Part shown: positions 23,782-39,672 of the stretch, in pieces
Position numbering within the stretch: position 1 is the stretch's first letter
Layout of the letters: every line of letters begins with the position of its first letter
Source of the DNA: Brachypodium distachyon
Taxonomy: Eukaryota; Streptophyta; Magnoliopsida; Poales; Poaceae
Reading direction: 5' to 3'
Assembly (NCBI RefSeq): GCF_000005505.3
Contig: NC_016131.3
Coordinates: 42,307,355-42,371,354 of the forward strand
DNA: 64,000 bases
The notes under the pieces: model-generated
What the model saw: the letters and a program-made list of their open reading frames with translations, nothing else
Database searches by the model: none
Told to the model about the DNA's origin: nothing
Translations under genes and position numbers: made by a program

Positions 23782-24117
23782 GGCCATGTACAATGAAGTG
23801 ACGTCAGTCTTCTTTTAGCGATGCCACATAGGATAAAATCTAATGTAGAAGAGAGAGAAACGAAGAAAAAACATAAGCCTTCTTTTAACTAAGAGATGAT
23901 CTCTTCACAAGAATGATAAGGCAAAGATAAGTCAAATTTACCATTGTACTAGATTTCATCTTTTCTTAGCATTTATTTAGTTAATTTTATTCATGTAAAC
24001 ATTAATCCTAAGATAGAACACTAAGAGATAACCCATTGTACAACATGTTTTGTTGTCTTTTCTAATTGACGTGGAATGCCTAAGATAAGACAGTTTTATC
24101 AACCATTGTACATGCCC
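23782..24117. mobile_element. Tourist-like (PIF/Harbinger) MITE, 336 bp
   Basis: Starts GGCCATGTACAATG and ends CATTGTACATGCCC, inverted repeats with one mismatch over 14 bases. It is flanked by TTA at 23779-23781 and 24118-24120, the 3-bp target duplication expected for PIF/Harbinger elements. Confidence 0.85.
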
Positions 24118-24340
24118 TTAAAGGTGCACAAAACTCGCAAGTGGGAACCAGTGGCGTCGTATCGCCTGAAAAGAAAGGCTTTGATTATGAATGATTTGTT
24201 CTCCAAGATGGAAAAGGTAGAGGCGCATATTTGGCATTTTCTATTTTACTTTACATGGATTTGATATTCGACCTCGTGAAAGAACGGAGTGTTAGTTTTA
24301 TCTAAAAAAGAACTCAGTGTTAGCATACTTATTTTTGTAT

Positions 24341-24453
24341 TCCACCGTCCCATATTAAGTGACTCAAATTTATTCAAATATGGATATATCTATGACTAAA
24401 AAGCGTCTAGATACATGTAATAAAAAATCACTTAATATGAGACGGAGGGAGGA
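24341..24453. mobile_element. Stowaway MITE (about 113 bp)
   Basis: CACCGTCCCATATTAAGTGA and TCACTTAATATGAGACGGAG are inverted repeats, with the family-specific GTCTAGATACATGTAAT motif between. The outermost bases at the left end have decayed. Confidence 0.78.
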
Positions 24454-25745
24454 GTTTTTAGCAGAAGAAAAAAATAAATACATAAATCCTAAAATGGTTA
24501 AAAAAGTAAATAATAATTAGTTTTACTGTGGGTTGACGTGGATAGCAGTAGTATGGGTTTGGATTGAAGCGGACGGGTTTCCTACTGTGTTGCTGAAATT
24601 GATGCTCTGATTTTGCTAGAAAATTTCTATTTCTATTCTATTATCCAAAAAAAATCTGTACTTTTACTCCATTCTTGTTATCTTCGAGAATAATCAGAAA
24701 GTTTCCGCTTCATTTTCAGCCATAATCAGTCCAAAAGTGTGCAATAATTCAAAATTCATAAAGGTTATTTTTTACATGGGCCTACATATTTGACCAAAGT
24801 TTGACTTTTGAATCGTAATTCATATGGAAACTCGGAGACTATTGTTTGATTGCGTTGTATTACATTCAGAGTGGTTTCTCATTTTGAAGACTTGCTTGGA
24901 TAACCTATATTCGAAGCAATTTCTTGAAGCGAAATAATTCGAAGCAATTTCTTCAAGCGAAATAATCCAAATCCAATTAAGTGCGGAGTACTTGATATGA
25001 GTTCGATCCGTGAAGAACTCTTTGTCATTAGGATTTTTTTCTAAAAAACCTCTTCATTAGGAAATTTACAACTAAATCCCTGATCTATAAGAATAATAAC
25101 GGTGTACGTCCAAAGAATCTTTTCCTCGAGTAGTAACATTATAAGTGCAAACGATATTTTGCACAAAATGCAAACTTGTCCAAAGTCTAAAACTACATCC
25201 ACTAAAATAGTCTTACAAATTAGTTACTTTTGTTAAATTACGTACTCTAAAAATTAATGTGACAACCAAAAGATGTCAAACTTTTCACATTAAACATTTC
25301 AAGGACATGATTTCTATCCAACACACCCATATAAACTACAGGTCCTCTAAAGAGGAAGTCGCGCTAGAGATCCGTAAATTTGACAAGTGGGAGAAGTTTA
25401 GTCCATAGACTTGTAAATTGTGCGTTTGACACTCTAATTTAACAAGTGGGAACATTTTAGTCCAAATCGCGTTTTAGAGCTCAAAAATGTCATGTGGCGG
25501 CGAACATGCTTATTAGGAAAGTTCAAAGGGGTATTTTCCAACAAACTTGCATCTCTAGAATTTTCCAAATAACCCCTACAATTTTTCCAATCTTTTCCGA
25601 ATCGCTAAGCCTCAAGAGGCCTAATGGTTATTTACATGAGTCCAACGGTTTTGACCATAAATGATTTTGCGAAAAGAAACATATGCCTTGGCAAGCCTTT
25701 TCCGTGTCATGTGGTGAGCTCGCCAATGTCGTTGGCTAGCTCGCT
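24454..25745. other. AT-rich intergenic region with a short tandem repeat
   Basis: A 28-bp unit (TTCGAAGCAATTTCTTGAAG...) is repeated twice at 24910-24965. No gene was recognised. The stretch 25340-25560 has paired phrases about being GTGGGA-rich but no clear transposon ends. Confidence 0.5.
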
Positions 25746-26376
25746 ATGTTAGGAATTTGAAGAATAATAGGGAATTACAATAGCTCTGGTCAGTAAATAA
25801 AGGCAGAAGGAGCCATGGACCTAGGGTAAAAAAAAGAGGGGAGTGACGAGGGAATGACCCTTCGAGTCTTCAACCTTCATATACCTGATACAGCCCAACA
25901 GGAGGTCCACACGAAGGCCCATCAAGTATATGCAGGTTGAGTCCCTCGAAGTGCGGCTCAAGCCAAAGAACGTAATCTTGCTATACCAGAGTGTACTGAT
26001 CTGATTGTAACCTTCCCGATTATCACGCCCAAGATCTAGCCGCCAGTATATAAGGCTAGGAGGGGGATCAGGAATTGGCATCCTCTGCACACACGCCATA
26101 TCTCAGATGCGCACCATAACTTCAGAGCTTCCTTGTAACCTTGATCAATACAATACACCAAAGCAGGACGTAGGGGTGTTACCTCCTCGAGGGCCTCGAA
26201 CCTGGGTAAACCTTGTGTCCCCCAGTGTCCATGTTAGTCGACGAGGTTGCTGGTGCATCCCGTGCTCTCCTTAGTCGAAAACCCTCGAGTTTGGGTATTG
26301 CCGAAGCGAAACACTTCGTCGGGGGGGGGGGGGGGGGAGGGGGGTACAAGGTTACTTGTTGCAAGTTTCTACAACA
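25746..26376 (+). mobile_element. Gypsy-type solo or orphan LTR
   Basis: The stretch begins TGTTAGGAATT and includes a TATA box (AGTATATAAGG near 26044) and the phrase AACCTGGGTAAA near 26209. That phrase is common in grass gypsy LTRs and also occurs in the solo LTR at 59971-60834. A G-tract interrupts it near 26320. No internal retroelement genes or tRNA primer site adjoin it. The right border is uncertain; TTTCTACAACA at about 26366-26376 is one candidate. Confidence 0.55.
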
Positions 26377-26633
26377 AGTTTGTTGAAACCCTCCATTAAA
26401 CTTTTCTAATGGCTATTTCAGCTAACACATTGCAGATTTGAGCTCTGAAAGTGTCCTCATGTGCCAAGTATAAGGAGATAAATGCACGATTTATAAGTTT
26501 GTGAAATAAATTGTTCTCACTTACCAACTTTGTGGACCTGTGGTGCTATTTCCTCTAAACCGTATGGATCATGCAACCTCCTATTCCAATCAACCAAAAT
26601 AATCTAAGCATATATGTATGGAAATTGAATATA

Positions 26634-26757
26634 CTCCCTCCGTCCAAGAAAGGATGTCTCAACTTCGACTAAATTTGAATGCGTCTATACACTAAGTCAT
26701 GTCTAGATATATCTAAATTTTGATAAACTTGAGACATCTTTTATTGGACGGAGGGAG
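26634..26757. mobile_element. Stowaway MITE (124 bp)
   Basis: Perfect-looking termini CTCCCTCCGTCCAAGAAAGG and its complement at 26730-26757, flanked by TA. Same subfamily as the copy at 28156-28278. Confidence 0.88.
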
Positions 26758-27234
26758 TATATGATTTAAAAAAAGAAATTCTCAAAGGCTGACTAAACTG
26801 GCCAAGAAACTGGACCGAATAGTTTGAGTTTTTGGCCTTGTTTTGATTCACCCAATGCATTCACAAACCTACAACATTATGAGTATCTAATTTGTAAATA
26901 TGCAATTATTTTTAAATTTAAGGCCCAAAATTACAATGCCTGGCCTAAAAATAAATATGTAAATACGAATCAGTCGATCAATCTGGAGGCTCCACCGGGT
27001 ATGCCAATCTTGAGGCTCCGAGCGACGGACCAGATACGCGGTGCTTCGGAGTTCGGAACACCCGTCGCTGCTTCCAAAGTCCAACCACAAGTCCAGCCCC
27101 GGACTCGAGCAGAGTAGCGAACGCCAACCTTGAATCAGAAACAGCGGCGGAGCCCTACCGCGAACCCCCAGATCCGACGAGGCTGCACCCCACTGCCGAG
27201 AAGCCCTAGCTTCCGGCCAGCGCCGCCCGCAGCG

Positions 27235-30200
27235 ATGGTGTACTTCGATTCGTGGGACGAGTTCGTCGAACGGTCCGTGCAGCTCTTCCGCGCCGACCCC
27301 ATCACCGTACGCCGCACTCTGATCCCTATCCCCCCCCCCCCCCCCCCCCCCCCCGCTCTTCCACCCCTCCCCGATTCCTCCTACCCGCGCCTCGATCTAA
27401 TCCGTTGCCCAATTTCTCCAGACTCGCTATGTGATGAAGTACCGGCACTGCGATGGGAAGCTCGTGCTCAAGGTCACCGACAACCGCGAGGTACGGCACC
27501 CAGACCTTATTTGGCCTAATTTGTGCTCGTTTTACTATCTCTAGACCAGGAAGAGGTATAGCTTAGAATTTTAGATACCGATCATGGGTGCCAATAAGAG
27601 ATGCGTGTTACAACCTAGAATTGGACGATCGAGGGTTTCCTGTAGATTCTGGCCACGTGATTTTAACGTGCCTCGCAGCAGTTTGTTGATAGTACTTATT
27701 GATTCGTGTGATGCATAGTATCTTTGTATACCGTAGCATTATCAAAATGCAATGGTAACCTTTCTTCTGAGGTGTTTTTTTGTCCATCATGCGAATTTAC
27801 ACTTCATCTGAAGCTTAGTTTGAAGTGGAGAAAGATGGTGAATGATAAACATCCGAATGGCTGCTTGATGTCACAAATTCGAATGATTGTGTGATAAAAT
27901 CCTAAGAGCCATTAGCATTGTGGCCTTGTGTGATTTTCCTTTCAAATGTCTGTTGTTTACATTGAAAGTAATCTTGTGCCCACACCCTTGATGAAATAGC
28001 AAGCGACCCTCTGGTGGCTTCGTTTCATATACTCCCTCCGTCCATATTAACTGCCGAAATATTACATGCATGGAGACGTATTTTAGTATATAGATACGTC
28101 CATTTTTAGACAAATTTGAGTAACTTAATATGGGACGGAGGGAGTATATCATATATTCTCTCCGTCCAACAAAAGATGTCTCAAATTTGTCAAAATTTGG
28201 ATGTATCTAGACATGACTTAGTGTATAGATGCATTCAAATTAGTCAAAGTTGAGACATCCTTTGTTGGACGGAGGAAGTATGATTTTTTAAGTGATTAAT
28301 TACGGTTGAAGAAAGTATTTCAAGCTTGGGCTTGCGATATGTTTATTTTGAAAGAGTAGTAAGCCTAGGAATGCAGCTCAATATATGCTGGTAGACTACT
28401 GCAATTTCTAGTGTACGGAGGCAGCCCCGAATCATATTATCTGAGTTCACTTTTAAGATCATGTATTTTTCTTAGAATTAGGATGTTCATATGGATTGAA
28501 AAACTGTTTGTAAGACAACTGCACTCATACTCCACTACAGGTGTTTGTTATGTTGTGTCATAATGCCATCTGTACTAGTGGCTTCATAACACTAGAGCCT
28601 AGTCTTTCGGTCGTAACTCATATTTTCAATGGATCAGATGTAACCATATGGCCGTGTATCTGATTGTGTCCAACAATTTCATAAACCGTATGGCTCCCAT
28701 TGATAGAATTTCCAGTGAAGATTCACTTGCAGATGAAATATTTGAATGTATATATAGTATTCAGAGACCTTAGTCAGCTTTCGGATGTACCTTGTACTTT
28801 ACTGGGAAAGCATATGAGTGTAAAGCGCTGTATTTACAAAATTTATGTTGTAGCCATTGGAGAGCACTTAAATAGCAGAACCTCCAAAATGTCACCTTTG
28901 GTAATTTTGCAAACCTTTTGTACTTCTAGTCTTAGTCTAACCATGCGCATTGGAGTTTAGTAGAAGCTTTATTCAGATGGAAGAAAAATGGCGTAGCATG
29001 GATCAAACTGTTTAGTCATTATTCCTTTTTATACTGTAGTTTAGTGTTGTTTTCTTTGTACTTGTTACTGATGCATACTTGTTTGTGAATTGACTTCATT
29101 GAATTCTTTTTAATCCTGTAGTCCATCTAGTGAATAATCATTTCAATGTAGCGCTATTTAGCTCCTCCCACATGCATGCATCTGTCTAAAAGAATCACTG
29201 TACAGTCTATGTATCCCTTAGATGTGATGTTGCTGACAGGTGGATGTGAAACATGACATCCAAGGTCTGAACTATACACAAGGTTATCAATTTTTCTGAT
29301 CCAGATCCATAGGCATTCTATTTTGATCTCTAGATCTTTGAATGTGTACGGAGACAAAATTAATGAACTAAAAAATGTCTATTTTAGTTATTAGCTTTTG
29401 TGTTCGTTTGATATTTTATATGACTGTAAAAATTAGCTTTCGTGTTCGTCTATTTTGATCTTTAGAAAAGCCATGACTGTAAAAATTGCAAAAGAAATAA
29501 TCTGTCCAATGTTTGTTTGAAACCATTGCAACACAGCAACATTCCCCTTTTACATGAAAAGGTTATGACTTCTGTGAGGTGTGGTTGAATGAATCGGCTA
29601 GGACTTCATATGTGACTCTGTCGAACCTTTTGCCCACACAATAATTCTGATGATGTCAACTAAAGTGAGACTGTAGCTATATTTATGGAAGTGAACTTCA
29701 GTTCCGGAGTAGAATGTTCGTCATATTGTGTTACTCTTTTTATTTTTACTTTTTTTAGGGTGAGCACATTATCACCTACTTTCCGCACAACCTCGAACTA
29801 ACAACCCACTTAATAGAAATGCGGGCTACCATCTACTCAAAGGAGGGTGCTCAACTTTGACGTCTAAATTCTAAGGCACCCTTGATCATCTGTATCCTGG
29901 ACGATTTACCCCTGGCTGAGATCACGTTTGACTAATTAATTACAGAGCGAAAGACGTGTCATGCGTGCCAGCGTGTAAGCACCTTGCAATGGCGCCCGCT
30001 CCCGAACTTCGTCCTGCATGGCTTGTTACTACGTGGAAAGACCATACATGAATTTATTCTTTTCTGTAAACAAATATATATGCACTGTTGTGTGTTTGCA
30101 TCCTGCGATAGATGTTTCATTAATGCCTAACTGTTCTAACATTCTCCTGCTTTGCACTTAGTTTAAACTTTGATTGGTAAAGCACTCCTGCTTTGCTAAC

Positions 30201-30481
30201 TGTATGTAATTACTTGCAGTGCTTGAAGTTTAAGACAGATCAAGCTCAGGACGCAAAGAAGATGGAAAAGCTGAACAACATATTTTTTGCTCTCATGACT
30301 CATGGACCTGATGGTATTCTTTATTGTATCCCCAGGGTTAGAGTTATTGTATCAAGCTCCAAGTCGTTTCACTAATTTGGATTCCTGATTTTCCCAATAT
30401 GCAGCCGATATAAGTGAAGTTTCAGGCAAGGAACAGGCAGAACAACAGCAATCAAAGAAAGGAAGGGGCAGGAGGCAGTAG
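27235..30481 (+). CDS. SRP9: Signal recognition particle 9 kDa protein (SRP9)
   Basis: Four exons (27235-27306, 27422-27490, 30220-30313, 30405-30481) give 103 residues, the usual SRP9 length. SRP9 pairs with SRP14 to bind the Alu domain of SRP RNA and pause translation during cytosolic targeting of secretory proteins to the ER. The N-terminus MVYFDSWDEFVERSVQLFRA, then TRYVMKYRHCDGKLVLKVTD and CLKFKTDQAQD, follow the family closely, and the basic tail ends SKKGRGRRQ. The start ATG is in a good context (GCGATGG). Intron 1 contains a long C tract (27331-27353). Intron 2 is 2.7 kb and holds two Stowaway elements. Confidence 0.96.
28032..28144. mobile_element. Stowaway MITE in SRP9 intron 2 (113 bp)
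   Basis: CTCCCTCCGTCCATATTAAC and its near complement GGACGGAGGGAG, flanked by TA. Same subfamily as 12082 and 45205. Confidence 0.87.
28156..28278. mobile_element. Second Stowaway MITE, 11 bp from the first (123 bp)
   Basis: TTCTCTCCGTCCAACAAAAG and the inverted CTTCCTCCGTCCAACAAAGG termini. It belongs to a different Stowaway subfamily from its neighbour (AAGATGTCTCAA subterminal motif) and shares that of 26634-26757. Confidence 0.85.
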
Positions 30482-33400
30482 TATCTTGTTTGTTCTCATT
30501 TTCTTTCAGAACAGTCACAACTGGTAGTCTGGGAGTGCTGAATGGACATGATGTTGACTCCTGTTAGCTCTGTTATGTTGGTTTGAATGAATTGTGAGAT
30601 ACCATTGGGCCCTTTTCATGGTACACCGAGAACCGAGTACACTTATACGAAACCAATCATGACCAAAAAACAATCAAATCTTAGACCCTTGTTTTTTTGC
30701 ACACCTGAGTGTTCTGTTGATGCTTTTCGAATTCTGAGTGATATGGCAAAATATTTTCTAAGAATCCATCCTACTCTTGTGTTGCACACTGTAGGAGCAC
30801 AAGATACCTGCAGTGGAATAACAGTAGGTCTGATGATTGCTTAGGGCTCGGCTGATATTAAACACCTGTCGGTGTCTAAGTGCCGTCTCCGGGAACATAA
30901 CTGATAAAATTGTTTGGTCGCTGGCTTGCAGCTCGTCCGTTGCAGGCTGGTCTGGCTCATTCATGTGCTTCACTATGGTTTGGTTCCTTGTTTCTTGGAT
31001 TCATACAGAACACGAGAACGTGCCCATCATGCAGATTCGCCTTTGAATCATGTACCTTGTATTTGTTTGTCTCGTGACGTGCTCCATTTCACTTTCATTT
31101 AGTACCAGCATGTTAGGTTGACCTTTTTTATGTGGATAGTACTGTTCGTAGCATTTAGGATGGATTTGTGATAATATTTACATTGTTGAAAAGGCTTTAG
31201 GTGTAGAGAATTTTGCAGTCTTCGTGTGTGCTTCCTGACACCGCCGGTCAAACTATTGTTGCCCTGAAGTGCCTTTTCAGCGGATGGAAGCTTTCTGGGA
31301 GGGGTTGTGTGCCTGTGCGCTTCTTTTCCGGACCGGAAAGAACTCTACTATCCACAAAGTTAAAGAGTAGAACTAATTATGGGCATTCAAGAGCCGACTG
31401 GATCGACATTGGATAATGGTTTAGTTTACACTGCATGTCACGATTAGTAGAGCGAGCTAGTGGCAAATAGTAGAGGCAATGAAGCATAATGTTTTCCTGT
31501 CCTAGCAAAAGACCATGGCAGCAGCTGACGAACAATAATGTTACTGCCCTGTACTATAGTAAAGAAAAGTCACTTCTTCCCGTCGCCTTTTACCTCGTCG
31601 TGCTCCTCCCGTTTCGTGCAGCTCTGCGCCCTCTGGCCTGGAGCAAACCGTCGACACGCGGTGACTTTCTTTTGCGAGTAAAATCGTGGCCGGACGAGAG
31701 GCTTTTGGCTTTTTAGTTTTTACCCGCTGATTCTGGAGCCTCGAGAAAGGTGTACCAGGAAACATAGGTCGGTCGGCAGCAGCGTTTGGTGGTTTTACCG
31801 GCTAAAATCCGCCGGGACTAACATGCGACCGCTCCTGTCAGCACATCTCCGTCCGGCGGTTTCCACGGCCGGCCGTAGGCAGGCAGGCGTCTTCAATTGC
31901 GGTAGGATAGTTCTCTCTCTGTAGGCCGGTCTGGCGTTTCCCACTGTCCTCGTCTCCAGGCTTTTAACGGCTCGCCTATCAACAACGGTCACAATTTCTA
32001 GTACTTCCTGCATCAAGTGGCCTCCTCCATGTATGGGTTGCCATCTCGTTTTGCCATGGTTATTTGCATTACCCCATGATGAGCCCCATGTTATATGATG
32101 ATGCTGACACAATCTAAATCAAAGAAGTACTACAACAACGTAATGGGTTTTTCTTTCGATAAAGGACAACGTAGTCGTAACCCATATTTAGAAACAAGCA
32201 CTCCGAAGTACAGTACCAATTAATCTCTCGTCATTTAAGGTGCATGGAAGAATGGGGCGTTCATGCATGGTTACGGCAGGAGAGCAGGGCAAATACATGT
32301 CAACCAGTACTCCTCCTACCGTCCTACGGGATACGGGCTGCAGCAGCAATTACCCGAAGACGAGCAAGACATACTGGCCAGGACAACTGCTCCAAGGACA
32401 AGCAGCTACCGGACGGAGATGGCGGAGTGATCCTCGATGATGTGCTCTCACGGCGCCGCAAGTTAGGAAGTTAAGCACCGATACCGTGCATCGATTTTCC
32501 GAGAGTATCAACATGCATCGGTCGGTCGTCCTCTAGTAACATGCGTCCACCTATCACTTGCAATCGATTCCATCAGCGCCGGCACGTGAGCTCGCCGGCG
32601 AGAGGGGCCCTTCCCCTAGTCTCTCGGCTCTCGACCCGTCACGTCGATCCTGCCCCAGCTAGGCTCCGGTCAATACTGCTTTCGGCTGGCTCTGCCCGTG
32701 CTACGCCCCGTCCATACGCCGGTAGGCGGCAGTGTTAGGTTACTTGCTACTAGTGCACGCTCTGAAATTCTTTTTTTCTTTCCATGGATTGACACGAGGG
32801 AGCCGTGCTTTGCAGGCATTGTGCCTTCGGATCTTAAATTCTTTCGCCGTTTTAGTTCAAATTAAATTAAAATTATGACAAGAATTTAAAATCAGAAAAA
32901 GTAATTTCGGAATATAGAAAAATAATACAATCCAATGAGGATTTTCAAACCTTCTTTATCTGTTTAAAACTGTCGACATTTCTCATTTTTGTCAAAAATA
33001 TATGGGTGAAATGAGAGCCTGTATTCTGTCCACCATGTAAACAATTTCTATCTTTTTTTTCCTCGACAAATAGAGTCTCATTACACCCATGGTATTTTTT
33101 CTATCCTCATTTATTTGCGTAGCCCTCCGATTAACCTCTCTTTTGGATATGCCTTCGGTTCGAGCCTGGAGAAAACACATTTGGCTTCTGGTTGGTCAGT
33201 TGTTGTTTTTTTATAAGGTTTGTTTTCACCCGCTATTAGGAATTGCTTTTGTTTGACACCCGTATTGATTAAACATACTTCAACCTCGAAATTGGATAGG
33301 CTGTCTCTCCTAATTCTTTTTCGGTCATGATTCTAAGCCATGTAACGTCATGTGTGCGGAGTGAAAATAATGCCTATTTCGTCTTTTTTTTTCTCAGAGT

Positions 33401-34140
33401 AAGAGTGGGACAATGATAATGCCGGATGTGAAAACAACTGTGGATAATATCGGTTATGAATATGAATCAGATATGGATGGAGCTAAACAAAGACGCATAA
33501 AATAAGATCAAAATGATGTACCTATCTTCTCTCCTCGGCCCAGAAAGCCTCTGCCTTCAGAGTATTTTTCTATTGGCCTAGAGACCTGAGTTCTAACGGT
33601 CCAGTTAAGATGTACTGTATATGAAATTTCTGGGTATATTTCACAACAGCCTTTTATGTTATGACAATTGTTATGAACAATTATAATCAACTAAGCAAGA
33701 TTCACAGGAAAGAAACTCACCTAAAACAAGGTCTTGAACTATCGTGCTTTCTCACCGGAACGACGGATACCGAAGAAGTGCGCACGAGGATGTAAGGCAA
33801 CACAATGACAATACTTTTGGTACCAACACATTTTTCTTTAGAGTTTGGTACAGGACTTTTGTTCCCAAGGGGACGCCCAAATAGCAATAAACACTTGGTT
33901 TGGCACCGGAAACAGAAACATGGCAACGTTAACGAGGAGGACCAGGTCCACGGACGCAGGGTGTCCCCGGCTCGGGCCCTCGCCAACGTCTCTGGCGCCG
34001 CAACGCACGTGTCGCGAGCTGAATGGCCCCGTCCCCAGCATCCCATGTCGCTTTCCTTTCTCCCCGGGACGGACCATCCCCATTCCTTCCCCTGCCCAGC
34101 AGCCTCACATGCCATTAACTTTGCCACCCCGGCCGGCCGT
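30482..34140. other. Intergenic region between SRP9 and the endoglucanase
   Basis: The SRP9 3' untranslated region covers the first few hundred bases. Short frames at 31800-32110 and 32240-32740 show no family resemblance. I recognised no transposon ends. The GC-richer part from 33900 is the endoglucanase promoter region. Confidence 0.5.
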
Positions 34141-34148
34141 TCGTCCGC

Positions 34149-37986
<3,838 letters not shown>

Positions 37987-38864
37987 GCCGGAGCGAAGCC
38001 TGGTAGTTGCTAGGCCTTCTTTTGTATGGGCCGCAACGGGCTGATTCGTCGTCCTCTTGCCTTTTCTGCTGAAGTATTTCTGTATTCATGTCATGTGTAA
38101 CGCATGTCAGATGCCGACCCTTTCCTGTAAAAAATGGCAGGAAAAGGATCGGTCCGACGGTACCAAATGTTCTACTGCTACTAATATGTCATCCTAGATT
38201 TAGCACGCTTGATGCGTTTCATCCATCTGGCGTTGCAAACTTGCGTTGGGTTCTCTTCTGCTCGAGTAATCCATGTCACTTGTCAGCTGACTGCTCCTCT
38301 GCCATCTAGCCGATTTCAATCGCCCACTCCAAGAAACAACCAACCAAGGGAGCAGAGTCGTAGACACGCCACACAATGATGAAGATTCCGAGGTCAACTC
38401 ATTATTGAAAATGTGTGATGCAGCATTGCATGAGGAATACCTTTGGTTCGATGCCCAGGATCCACGTGAACACGAGAAAACCTCCCGGCCCGGGGCTCAG
38501 ACTGCTGGAAGTCTGGAACTGACGCCCAATTAAAGTCCGAAGCTAATCAAATCTCTGTAATATCGTCCGTGGGTAGACATGTCATGTGCAGGCGCTGCGT
38601 CCTTTTCTGCCTCCTGGGCCCTTGCTGGGATCCAAAGCTTTGCTTGAAACCGGAAGCAACTGCAGGTACGCATCTCTCATCATTCTGCGTGGTGGAATGG
38701 CATATGCATATGCATGCATGGCAGAAAAGAGCAACGTGCGTGCAGGCCAAAGTGGCGGCACTGAACGCTGCTATAATTCAGGAAAAGCAAGTTTTTTTAG
38801 CAGCACCCAGGAATCCGTCGCCTCCAACAAGTATGATTTCTTGTTCCAGCTCCAGCACCCAGGT
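37987..38864. other. Endoglucanase 3' flank and spacer
   Basis: The 3' untranslated region of the endoglucanase probably ends before 38200. No gene was recognised before the Mutator-like element. Confidence 0.5.
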
Positions 38865-38913
38865 TTGAGTTCCGTCGAGGAAATCACGAAACATTCAACA
38901 TTTGTCGGGTTGT

Positions 38914-39672
38914 TACGAAAAACACCCACTATTAGTATTTTTTCGCAAAACATTTACTATTCATCCAATCCGTTGCACCTAAGTGTTAACCCGAGTTTCA
39001 GCGCGTTAACGACGTTTCTGAACGGTGGTGCCCACCCATCAGTGCCAACATGGCAGCCTGGGCTTGCCAGCGTGGAGCGGGGCGATGCCGATGACCTTGC
39101 CCAGTCCGCGTGTGCGGCGCGCTCCGAATCCGTCGTCGTCGCGAAGTACTCCCCAATCTCCTCCAACATGACGATGCCTACCATGCCGTATGCCGACCTG
39201 GCCTTGTGTTCGTGCGTCCGCGGCGTGGGTTTAGGTTGGCGCTGACGGCATGTAGCTGTCGCGCCGCTGACCACGAGCGCGACCAAAAGTGGGACGACGA
39301 GAAAGACGAGATTGAGGTGCGTGAAGGGGAATTGCGGCTCGCGCGGCCGAAAGAGAGCGGTTGCGGAGGAGTTGGCATTGTCGAGGAGGACAGAAAGGTC
39401 GGAGCGCCGCACCTTGTGAGCGCGCCGTGAAGCTGCTCGACGTTTCCAACGCCGCCGCGACGGCGTGGACCAGGTCTGCAGCTGGGCCCACATCGGCATC
39501 GACCCGCTCCACGCTAGCAAGCCCAGGCTACCATGCTGGCACTGATAGATGGGCCCCACCGGTCAGAATCGTCGTGAACACGCTGAAACTCTGGTTATGA
39601 CTTATGTGCAATGGATTAGACGGATAATAATTGTTTTGCGCAAAAAAGATGAATAGTGGGTGTTTTGCGTAA
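38914..39672. mobile_element. Nested inverted-repeat element (about 180-bp arms)
   Basis: Positions 38914-39093 match the complement of 39491-39672 at roughly 80% (shared ACACCCACTATT, GAGTTTCAGCG, CCTGGGCTTGC and GAGCGGGTCGATGCCGATG-type blocks). It appears inserted into the left arm of the larger element. About 400 bp lie between the arms. No clear target duplication was found, so the borders are approximate to a few bases. Confidence 0.72.
38957..39559 (-). other. 200-codon open frame inside the nested element
   Basis: The minus strand is open for 200 codons across both arms and the centre. The middle part contains a hydrophobic segment (LVFLVVPLLVALVVSG) preceded by FRPREPQFPFTHLNLV, which looks more like real protein than low-complexity noise. 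I do not recognise the family. It may be a captured host-gene fragment. There is no evidence of expression. Confidence 0.3.
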
